Below are positions 33,469 through 41,024 of a stretch of DNA of 41,024 bases, in pieces. The notes under the pieces are model-generated. The model had not been told where the DNA came from. It ran no database searches and saw nothing but the letters and a program-made list of their open reading frames with translations. The translations under genes were made by a program, and so were the position numbers. Numbering within the stretch: position 1 is the stretch's first letter; every line of letters starts with the position of its first letter. Origin of the DNA: an uncultured PS1 clade bacterium (lineage in GTDB: Bacteria > Pseudomonadota > Gammaproteobacteria > PS1 > Pseudothioglobaceae); assembly GCA_937950605.1 (NCBI GenBank), contig CALFDA010000004.1, positions 1 to 41,024 on the forward strand, read 5' to 3'.

Positions 33469-35883
33469 CTATAGGGTGCGAGAGCTTTCAACACGCTCAA
33501 AGACTTCAATTTGATCGCCTGCTTTAACGTCATAACCAACAACGCCAATACCACATTCAGTACCTGATTTAACTTCTTTTACATCATCTTTGAAGCGCCT
33601 CAAAGATTCTAATTCGCCTTCAAACACCACCACATTATCACGTAATACGCGAATTGGCGCATCTTTTTTAACCGCACCTTCCATAACAATACAACCTGCA
33701 ATATCACCTAATTTTTGCGATTTAAATACCTCTTTCACACTAGCAATGCCAATAATGTTTTCACTTAATTCGGGACCAAGTAACCCGCTCATAATAGCCT
33801 TGACATCATCAATGAGATTATAAATAATGGAGTAATATTCAATGCGCACGCCCTCTTCGTCCGCGGTTTTACGCGCCACAGCATCAGCACGCACATTAAA
33901 GCCAAGCACCAAGGCATCAGAAGCTGCTGCTAGGGCAATATCTGTATTGCTAATGCCACCCACACCACTTGCTACAACTTTTACTTTGACTTCATCGGTT
34001 GATAGTGCTTCTAAGGCTTCAACCAATGCCTGTGCAGAACCACGTACATCAGATTTTAATAGCACGTTGACCGTTGATACATTACTCTCTTGCATTTTTT
34101 GCAAAAAGTTGTCCATCTTCAATACTTTCTGTCTTTGTAATCCTGCTGCGCGTTCACGCACTTTCCTAAAGTTAGCTACCTCACGCGCTTTGCGCTCAGA
34201 TTCCACTACTAAAACCTCATCGCCAGAATCTGGCACACCTGATAGTCCCAAAATTTCAACAGGCATTGAAGGTTCTGCCTTTTTTAGCACCTTGCCTTGA
34301 TCATTAACAATTTGCTTAACCTTGCCATATTCCAAACCAGCAATCACAATATCACCTTTCTTCAAAACTCCTGATTGCACAAGAATAGTGGTTACCTTAC
34401 CACGCCCTTTTTCAAGACGTGCTTCTAGCACTACGCCGTGTGCTGGACCTTTGGCAACTGCTGAAAATTCCAACACCTCGGCGGTTAATGTAATAGCATC
34501 TAATAACTCTTCAATACCTTGACCCGTATGCGCTGATACGCCAACCATCATCACATCGCCACCCCACCCTTCAGAAATCACATTATGCGATGCAAGTTCT
34601 TGCTTAACTTTATCAATATCAGCACCCTCTTTATCAATTTTATTAATGGCCACAATAATTGGCGCTTCTACACTTTGTGCATGTTTGATTGATTCAATTG
34701 TTTGTGGCATAACACCATCATCTGCCGCTACTACTAAAATAATAATATCTGTTGTGTTAGCGCCTCGAGCACGCATTTTTGAAAACGCCGCATGTCCTGG
34801 CGTATCAATAAAGGTAATGTCGCCATCTTTTGCATGCACTTGATAAGCACCAATATGCTGCGTAATGCCACCAACTTCATTATCAGCAACTTTTGCTCGA
34901 CGAATCTTATCTAACAACGATGTTTTACCATGGTCAACATGCCCCATAATGGTTACAACTGGGGGTCTAAGCGTTTTATCACCAATGGCTTTTGCCTCTT
35001 CAATTAATTTATCTTCAATGGTTTCTTCTTTGCTGGCAATACCTTTGTGCCCCATTTCTTCCACTACTAAAAGCGCACTATCTTGGTCAATAATATCGTT
35101 GAGTGTTGCCATAACCCCCATGCCCATTAGTACTTTTAACACCTCTCCCGCCTTAGTTGTCATTTTTTGCGCTAGGTCGATAACTTTAATACTGTCGGGA
35201 ACCAAGATTTCATGTACCACTTTTTCAACTGGCTTTTGGAAACCGTGTTGTGCCTGCTCTGCTTGAATTTTTTGACTGAGGCGTGTTCTGTCTTTCTTTT
35301 TTAATTTTCTATTTGGGTTTTTCCTAACAACATGCAACTGTTCACGAGTAGTTGCGCTTGGCGTGTTGCGCAAACGTTTTGGTTTTTTTGTCTCTTTTGC
35401 TTCATCATTAACTTTAGCAATACCTGTTTTTTTGCTATCTTCTGCTTGTTTTTTTATTGTCTCTTTTTGGTTTTTAAGACTCTGTTCATTCTCTTTTTGC
35501 AAGCGTATCATTTCTTGACGCTTAGCATCTTGCGCTAGGAACTTTTCGTCTGCCTCACGACTAGCTTTTAAAGCCGCTTTGGCTTTTAGGACTGCCGCAG
35601 CGTCTCGCATGGGTGTTATGAGTACTTTTTTAGGACGCTTTTTCTTAACATGAATCTTGATGCCACCACTGTTGTTACTAGACTTGATGCTAGACCTGCG
35701 CGAAACTGAAATACTAGATTTGATTAATCCGCGTTTAGATAGACCTGCCATTAAAATTTTACGCTCATCTACTGCAATCTCAGAATCAGCAGTTTTGCCC
35801 TTTATGCCAGCATTTGCTAGGATCTCGATAACCTCATCTGGGGTTTTTTTTAGTGCTGTAGATAACGATTGAACTGTGGTCAT
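33469..35883 (-). CDS. infB: Translation initiation factor IF-2
   Basis: GTPase that places initiator tRNA on the 30S subunit. An IF2_N domain (about 1-55) is followed by a Lys/Arg/Glu/Gln-rich linker (about 55-220), the G domain with GHVDHGKTSLLDKI near 311, DTPGHAAF and NKIDK, then beta-barrel and C-terminal domains. The 804 residues compare with 890 in E. coli, the difference being in the linker. nusA, usually directly upstream, is missing; instead there are 432 gene-free bases, so infB should have its own promoter (a weak TTTACA/TATCTT pair, 15 apart, is at 35917-35943). Confidence 0.98.
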   Translation of the reverse strand: MTTVQSLSTALKKTPDEVIEILANAGIKGKTADSEIAVDERKILMAGLSKRGLIKSSISVSRRSSIKSSNNSGGIKIHVKKKRPKKVLITPMRDAAAVLKAKAALKASREADEKFLAQDAKRQEMIRLQKENEQSLKNQKETIKKQAEDSKKTGIAKVNDEAKETKKPKRLRNTPSATTREQLHVVRKNPNRKLKKKDRTRLSQKIQAEQAQHGFQKPVEKVVHEILVPDSIKVIDLAQKMTTKAGEVLKVLMGMGVMATLNDIIDQDSALLVVEEMGHKGIASKEETIEDKLIEEAKAIGDKTLRPPVVTIMGHVDHGKTSLLDKIRRAKVADNEVGGITQHIGAYQVHAKDGDITFIDTPGHAAFSKMRARGANTTDIIILVVAADDGVMPQTIESIKHAQSVEAPIIVAINKIDKEGADIDKVKQELASHNVISEGWGGDVMMVGVSAHTGQGIEELLDAITLTAEVLEFSAVAKGPAHGVVLEARLEKGRGKVTTILVQSGVLKKGDIVIAGLEYGKVKQIVNDQGKVLKKAEPSMPVEILGLSGVPDSGDEVLVVESERKAREVANFRKVRERAAGLQRQKVLKMDNFLQKMQESNVSTVNVLLKSDVRGSAQALVEALEALSTDEVKVKVVASGVGGISNTDIALAAASDALVLGFNVRADAVARKTADEEGVRIEYYSIIYNLIDDVKAIMSGLLGPELSENIIGIASVKEVFKSQKLGDIAGCIVMEGAVKKDAPIRVLRDNVVVFEGELESLRRFKDDVKEVKSGTECGIGVVGYDVKAGDQIEVFERVESSRTL

Positions 35884-36315
35884 AGTGCTTTTTTACCTGA
35901 TTGTATATTTTGGACTAAGATAATTTTAGAGGTTTTTTGTAAAGATTTTACTTTTTGTTATTAAAATCCAAATTCACACTCTTTGAGGCGTAAATCAAAA
36001 ACTTGCTTATTTTACCAGCCTTATCTTTGCACAACTCAAAAAAGCCCATGCATTAGCCAACATCATGTAAGAAGCATAAAGCAATAGTTTTTTATTCAAA
36101 AAATCGGCAAATATTTGTTTATCGTGCTGTATTTTATTGATGGGGTGTTTAAAGACATGATGTTGCTAATATGTGAGATTGTTTTTGGATAAATCCATTT
36201 TGTAACGCTTTTTACACGCAAGAGCAACAATTAGGGGCAAACATGGGTTACCCCCATAGAGCAAAAGATGGCTAGCATCTAAAAGCGGGGTGTAAAAACC
36301 CTGATTAGCACTATG
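35884..36315. other. Gene-free region between the giant RTX gene and infB
   Basis: No ORF or RNA gene was recognised in these 432 bases. The left edge holds the infB leader and a weak promoter candidate. The right edge (36243-36301) has three small hairpins. It replaces the nusA/rimP segment normally found upstream of infB. Confidence 0.5.
36243..36301 (-). terminator. Cluster of three short hairpins after the giant RTX gene
   Basis: ATGGG/CCCAT (36243-36257), AGATG/CATCT (36266-36280) and GGGT/ACCC (36288-36301) each form 4-5 bp stems within 60 bases of the RTX stop. On the minus strand the middle one is followed by TTTT. Together they may end RTX transcription, but none is a strong terminator. 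Confidence 0.3.
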
Positions 36316-39300
36316 CTACCACAATTTCATATCAGTATTTTCTATCATGCTATACAATTCAAGGTCAGTTACTCCCGCCAGCGCAATAATAAAGTCTGCG
36401 CCACTACCGTCGCCTTCTCTATCAACACTAATAATGCTACTACTACCATGTTCGGTGATTTGAACAAATTTACTTGGGTCTAGTTTCAACATATCAATTA
36501 CAGAATCATCAAAGAAACCTTTCATCCACAGCAAATCTTCGCCTACTTGAAAGTCATAAATCACATCATATTCGCCCTTGTTGTCATCATATTTATCATA
36601 GAAAAAATTAAAATTATCCTCGCCATTGCCACCTATTAGAAAGTCATTGCCAAGATGACCTGTTATGGAATCATTGCCATCGCCACCCATTATGAAATTA
36701 TTGCCCGCATTACCTACTATAACGTCATCTCCACTACCGCCAGTTAGGGTTTGATGGTGGGAATAGTAGTTGTAAGTGTATATGTAGTCGCTATGTCTGG
36801 TGCCAAAGACAATATCTGAATCGTAATATTTGGAGTAACCATGGCTACTAACTGCACTAAATGCACTAGCTTGCTCTCCTTGCTCATTAACTATAGGCGT
36901 ATCTCCCGGAGCATATTTAACAAGATTGATATCCCTGCTTCTGCTTGTCGTCGCACTACCGGCAAATGTTAGTTTAATACTATTATCTGATTGAGAGTAA
37001 ATACCTGTGATGTCTCTTAACTTATTATTGATATAAACCTCAAAATCATTGATATTTAATAATTCAATAGGGGTGTTTATTTTCTGGTTGTAAGTTATTG
37101 TTACGTTGTTGCCATCAATATTAATATTTTGCACCCTAAATGTAGTATCGATCACCATATCTTGCGCCCTAAATGTGTTATCTATTGCGATGCTTTGGGT
37201 ATCGCTTTCATCATTTTGCCTGCCAGTTCTATCTTGTACTGAATTTGCTTTCAAAGTTAGTTCAATATGACCGACTGTTCTTGCATTAGGTATGATTTCA
37301 ACCTTCCAAGTCGAGGAAAATCCATCATTATCAAAATCAATAGCGTAAACCTTATCGATTGCGCCATTAGTAATCAAAAAATCATCTTCTGCAAGACCAG
37401 TGACGTCCTCAGAAAAAGTGTAGATATAACTAACAACATCAATTGATGAATCAACAATTGTTTCTTTACCATCATATTCTACGACTATATCCGAAATTGC
37501 ATTTTGCAAATGTATTGCATGATAGCCGGCAATATCTATATACAGCCTATCACGGTCGTGAACTTCGTTTGCTTGTCGATACAGCTCTTGAGCGTTTAAT
37601 AAATAGATGATGTCGTTGCCCTGTCTTTGAATCGTAAACACATTATCGGCATGCCGCAACAGCGGTAGCCCTGCATCAGTTCTATCCCATTTTCCCATTG
37701 CCTCTGCGTCATTATGAATTGCAACATCATAAATCATGCTATTGCCAATGTAATTATCGCTCTTGTTGCGATTAATCAAAAAACCATAATCTACATCCAA
37801 AGCCTCTTCGATATTTGCGCTATCTGATACACCGAACTCAATACTACTTTGAGGTTGATTATCATCAGATATAGTCATAGATACAGAAAAATCTCCACTA
37901 AACCTATATTGCGAAATTGCACCAGCATAAGAATAATATCTATTGACACTATGATGCATCGTGTTCCCTTCAAACTCAACATTTTCAATATCAGTCCAAT
38001 CTGTTACCTTATCTGTTAACACAATACTTGTTGAATCAAGAGTCGGTGATTTATTATTGTTTAAAGTAATAGCAAAGGTATCTGCAACACTAAACTCGCC
38101 ATCACTTGCAACAACTTGCACATCAATCTTACCCAAAACATTGTGAAGTGGAGCACCAGTGAAAATGCCTGTATTTTTATCAAAGTTAAGCCAATTTGGC
38201 AAAGAGTCACCATTTGCTAGGGTCGCGGTATAAGTTAGTGCATCACCATCTGCGTCGCTAAAATAAAACGCAGAATTTAAACTAAAGTTGTCATTTGTGT
38301 CAATGGACTGATCAGCAATGTTATTGACAAGCACAGGCGGGTTGTTGGCATCAACTACTAAAATAACAAAATTCTTTGTAACACTTAAATTGCCATCACT
38401 AGCATTAACTAGCACACCAAACTGCCCCACATCTTTATGTTGCGGAACGCCACTGAAAGTACCTGTGTTACGGTCAAAACCAAGCCAATCTGGAAAAGGT
38501 TTGCCACTCGCTGAGAGCGCATTGTAGATTAGCGTATCACCATCTGCATCATTAAAAGCAAACGCTATATTGAGACTAAGGTTTTGATTTTCGTATGCCA
38601 AATAATTGCTAGAAATACCATTTACAAGAGTAGGTTGATTGTTAGCACTGCTAATACTAATACTAAAGGTATCTGCAATACTAAACTCGCCATCACTTGC
38701 AACAACTTGCACATCAATATCGCCCACATTGCTATGTAGTGGAATGCCACTCAATATGCCTGTTGTTGGGTCAAGGCTCAGCCAATCTGGCAAAGAGTCG
38801 CCATTTGCTAGGGTCGCAGTATAAGTTAGTGCATCATAATCCACATCGCTAAAGTAAGTGCTAACATCAAGATTGAAATCATCGTTTTCACGAATATTTT
38901 GATTATCAATAGCTGCATTAAGTATGACTTCTTCATTAACATTAGCCACCTCAATAGTAATGGTTTGCATATCTTGATTACCCAACAGATCGGTAAAAAT
39001 CACATCAATAGAAAATGTATTTTTCAAACTACCTTCAAAATCTTTAGCAGCCTTATAGATGGTTTTAAAAGACAGCATGCCATCTGTTGTCAACTCAAAA
39101 AAATCATAATCTTTTTCGCTAGTAAGTAGCCACCTACCTGCTTGCGTTTTTTCGGTAGTTAAACTGCCAACCACCAAATCTGCTGTAGTTACATTGTCAA
39201 GGTCTACGACATATTCATCAACAGTGAAATGACTAACAGACCCAGCAATCACTGGAGATTGAGTATTCAAAATATAGTTACGCATAGCATAACCACCTAT

Positions 39301-41024
39301 TTTCTCGGCATCTACTAACTCGGGGTTTTGATTTAAATCTATGTGACGCGGGACAACTACAAATTTAATTGCGTTATGACCCTCTAATAACTCGGTGTTC
39401 CAATAGACATGTGTATGCCCAATGGGACTATGGGAATCAGGTTCTTCATACTGCGCGAAACTAGTAACATCTGTCCAAGTTGCGCCAATATCAACCGAAC
39501 CCCAAATTTTGAAATCATTCGTCAGCAAATAATCTAAACCAAGAGTGATTTCTTGCTCTGCTGTGCCAGTGATAAAATCCCACTGGTTTATGCCTGTATC
39601 GTTACTAATGCTAATATATGATGCCTTTATTGCATGACTTAGCATTTCTCGTTCGGCATCGTTAGCAAGATTAACAGCATTGTTAGCTGCTTTAAGAATC
39701 ACATCATAATCAGCAAATTCTTTCGCCTTGTCATAAACATTGGTAAACTTATCAAGGATTTGACTGATGTTATCATTGTTTTTAACAACTTCATCAAGTC
39801 TAGCTAGTGCTTCTTGATATGCTATTGCTATCGGATTATCAATATTTTCAAGCACGCCTTGGATAACGGCTTGCTCCTCTGAAGTAAGATTAGCATTAGT
39901 GCCATTGATAGTAACATTTACTACATCTTGTTTAATTTTATCAACAAAATCTTGTAGAACTCTTTCGGCAACACTGCCTCTAAATTCATGAATAGAGTCT
40001 TCTAGAATCGTTTTAGCATTATCTCTAATTGATTGGACTTGATTTCTATCTTGAGTTAAATTTTCCATAACCTTTCTTGCACCTTCATGCAATAATTCAT
40101 GGATATTTGAACCTGTTGTTGTGCCTCTTGTGCTATGTGTTGTATCAACTCTACTAATAGCATCGGCAACTTTATCAATAACATTTTTGGTGGTTTTGCC
40201 ATCATGTTCCATGCCTGAAAGTGCAGCGGCAACACTGCCTGCTAGTTTTGAAGCGTCATAGTCTGCATAGTCTAGATTATCATCTTCTGTGCTGTTTAAT
40301 GTATCTATGGCAGTTTTGGTTACAAGGCGTTTTAGATTTAGTGCTGATGTTGTAAGTTGTTCAACCCGATTAATTTCAGCTTCTGCAAAAACTGGTTTTT
40401 CGTCTTCTCTTATATTACCTTCAAAGCCGAGAACTTTAGCCATAATCGTGGTTTGAACGTTAATATAAACTTCATTTATGCTTGGTCTAACTACAAAAAA
40501 GGAGTATAAATCAGTGGTTAAGAGTTTTTCCTCATTGGTTAATTCGTCTTTGTAGCTGACTCCATCTGTAGAACTAATATGCAAATATGCAGCCCCTGTA
40601 TAGTTGTGCCCTTCATTAAACGCAAACTCGTAAGTGCCATATTCATTAGTATAACCTTCGCCTATTTTGGTATGTGTGCCATCGGCTGTGTAGATAACAA
40701 CCTTATGACCTGCACCAGACATGCCTGCTGAGAATCTACCTTGAAGTATATTACCCAAATCTAATGAATTACCCGCACTACCTAAACTACCTGAAGTGCC
40801 CGAACTACCTGAAGCACCTGAAGAATTGTCCCCACTTAACAAACCAAAGGCAGGTAGAGCATGTACAGGGCTAGTTGCATTTGCAAGATAAATACTACTA
40901 AAACTTTCTGCAAATGGGGTGGATTGAGTATTAGCAATGGCTAATAGTGCATCATTATCGCCATAGAAATAAACGACTGTTGAACCATCATCAAGGGCAA
41001 CAAAATTGCCCTCAACAACATAAT
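36316..41024 (-). CDS. Giant RTX protein with cadherin-like repeats (5' truncated, 1568 aa visible)
   Basis: Predicted type I-secreted adhesin or toxin-like surface protein. The frame is open to the window edge, so the start lies outside. Counting from the first visible residue: the end of the prefix domain shared with the 590-aa RTX protein (1-60), a Gly/Ser linker, a beta-rich domain (about 75-180), a long helical, acidic segment (about 190-460), an Ig-like part (about 470-690), three cadherin/dystroglycan-type repeats (about 696-990), an unassigned beta domain (about 990-1190), Big-like and SwmB-like domains (about 1190-1400), GGxGxD calcium repeats (about 1417-1474), and a tail with VIYDFQVGEDLLW typical of type I substrates. 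Few cysteines are visible. Its ligand is unknown. Confidence 0.88.
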   Translation of the reverse strand, partial: YVVEGNFVALDDGSTVVYFYGDNDALLAIANTQSTPFAESFSSIYLANATSPVHALPAFGLLSGDNSSGASGSSGTSGSLGSAGNSLDLGNILQGRFSAGMSGAGHKVVIYTADGTHTKIGEGYTNEYGTYEFAFNEGHNYTGAAYLHISSTDGVSYKDELTNEEKLLTTDLYSFFVVRPSINEVYINVQTTIMAKVLGFEGNIREDEKPVFAEAEINRVEQLTTSALNLKRLVTKTAIDTLNSTEDDNLDYADYDASKLAGSVAAALSGMEHDGKTTKNVIDKVADAISRVDTTHSTRGTTTGSNIHELLHEGARKVMENLTQDRNQVQSIRDNAKTILEDSIHEFRGSVAERVLQDFVDKIKQDVVNVTINGTNANLTSEEQAVIQGVLENIDNPIAIAYQEALARLDEVVKNNDNISQILDKFTNVYDKAKEFADYDVILKAANNAVNLANDAEREMLSHAIKASYISISNDTGINQWDFITGTAEQEITLGLDYLLTNDFKIWGSVDIGATWTDVTSFAQYEEPDSHSPIGHTHVYWNTELLEGHNAIKFVVVPRHIDLNQNPELVDAEKIGGYAMRNYILNTQSPVIAGSVSHFTVDEYVVDLDNVTTADLVVGSLTTEKTQAGRWLLTSEKDYDFFELTTDGMLSFKTIYKAAKDFEGSLKNTFSIDVIFTDLLGNQDMQTITIEVANVNEEVILNAAIDNQNIRENDDFNLDVSTYFSDVDYDALTYTATLANGDSLPDWLSLDPTTGILSGIPLHSNVGDIDVQVVASDGEFSIADTFSISISSANNQPTLVNGISSNYLAYENQNLSLNIAFAFNDADGDTLIYNALSASGKPFPDWLGFDRNTGTFSGVPQHKDVGQFGVLVNASDGNLSVTKNFVILVVDANNPPVLVNNIADQSIDTNDNFSLNSAFYFSDADGDALTYTATLANGDSLPNWLNFDKNTGIFTGAPLHNVLGKIDVQVVASDGEFSVADTFAITLNNNKSPTLDSTSIVLTDKVTDWTDIENVEFEGNTMHHSVNRYYSYAGAISQYRFSGDFSVSMTISDDNQPQSSIEFGVSDSANIEEALDVDYGFLINRNKSDNYIGNSMIYDVAIHNDAEAMGKWDRTDAGLPLLRHADNVFTIQRQGNDIIYLLNAQELYRQANEVHDRDRLYIDIAGYHAIHLQNAISDIVVEYDGKETIVDSSIDVVSYIYTFSEDVTGLAEDDFLITNGAIDKVYAIDFDNDGFSSTWKVEIIPNARTVGHIELTLKANSVQDRTGRQNDESDTQSIAIDNTFRAQDMVIDTTFRVQNINIDGNNVTITYNQKINTPIELLNINDFEVYINNKLRDITGIYSQSDNSIKLTFAGSATTSRSRDINLVKYAPGDTPIVNEQGEQASAFSAVSSHGYSKYYDSDIVFGTRHSDYIYTYNYYSHHQTLTGGSGDDVIVGNAGNNFIMGGDGNDSITGHLGNDFLIGGNGEDNFNFFYDKYDDNKGEYDVIYDFQVGEDLLWMKGFFDDSVIDMLKLDPSKFVQITEHGSSSIISVDREGDGSGADFIIALAGVTDLELYSMIENTDMKLW
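38060..38940 (-). repeat. Three cadherin-like repeats, two nearly identical in DNA
   Basis: Three units of about 97-100 codons encode LTYTATLANGDSLP-type blocks ending VVASDGEFS. The outer two (near 38640-38935 and 38060-38340) share long stretches of DNA: 54 bases at 38073-38127 and 38665-38718 differ at about one position. The middle unit is clearly diverged. This suggests recent duplication or gene conversion between the outer units. Confidence 0.85.

Noticed and set aside
33842..34300. 152-codon open frame on the plus strand opposite infB
   Set aside because: It is a shadow of the well-supported infB frame, with Ser/Thr/Ala-rich low-information sequence and no ribosome site. The same applies to frames opposite accC (11031-11372), infB (34865-35266) and ubiE (7183-7548).
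38639..38824. Repeated plus-strand frames opposite the cadherin repeats (also 37961-38146 and 38318-38527)
   Set aside because: They resemble one another only because the opposite-strand cadherin units are repeated. They are not an independent gene family.

Overview
This AT-rich window has the gene content of a gammaproteobacterium (rpsP-rimM, the aconitase B and ErpA families, accBC, nadK-recN, infB-rbfA-truB, lpxK-kdsB). My best guess is a sulfur-oxidising autotroph of the SUP05/Thioglobaceae type, the group that includes thiotrophic bivalve symbionts. That placement rests on the low GC, a CbbY-like phosphatase, a SulP transporter and large RTX proteins, and is an inference. No tRNA, rRNA, CRISPR array or complete insertion sequence was seen.

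Layout. 1-4.3 kb: the 3' part of a SulP transporter gene, a small unknown gene meeting it stop-to-stop, then rimM, rpsP and purB on the minus strand. 4.3-6.9 kb: acnB (+). 6.95-14.8 kb: a minus-strand series of dsbD, then the tightly packed aroQ-accB-accC-argC-erpA-gltA-ubiE. 15.1-16.4 kb: adk and grpE (-). 16.5-19 kb: nadK and recN (+). 19.2-21 kb: a 590-aa RTX protein (-) with a five-copy 8-bp tandem repeat upstream. 21.2-24.8 kb: icd, ilvA and a CbbY-like phosphatase (-). 24.85-26.8 kb: dksA (+) and bioA (-). 27.2-28.9 kb: a DNA methyltransferase overlapping an HNH endonuclease gene, a restriction-modification cassette with foreign-looking codon use. 28.9-32 kb: lpxK, a Trm112-like gene of 53 codons, kdsB, folD and an anchored glutaredoxin (+). 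32.2-35.9 kb: truB, rbfA, infB (-). 36.3 kb to the window end: the 3' part of a giant RTX/cadherin-like protein (-).

How it works together. gltA, acnB and icd supply the oxidative TCA branch to 2-oxoglutarate, which feeds glutamate and arginine (argC). accB/accC start fatty-acid synthesis, and lpxK/kdsB build lipid A and the KDO inner core. The accessory layer is the two RTX proteins and the restriction-modification pair. Both RTX proteins carry the same N-terminal domain before otherwise different bodies, suggesting a family of type I-secreted surface proteins. One has a microsatellite at its promoter, the architecture of a phase-variable surface gene. The RTX pair is the most promising candidate here for something not yet described.
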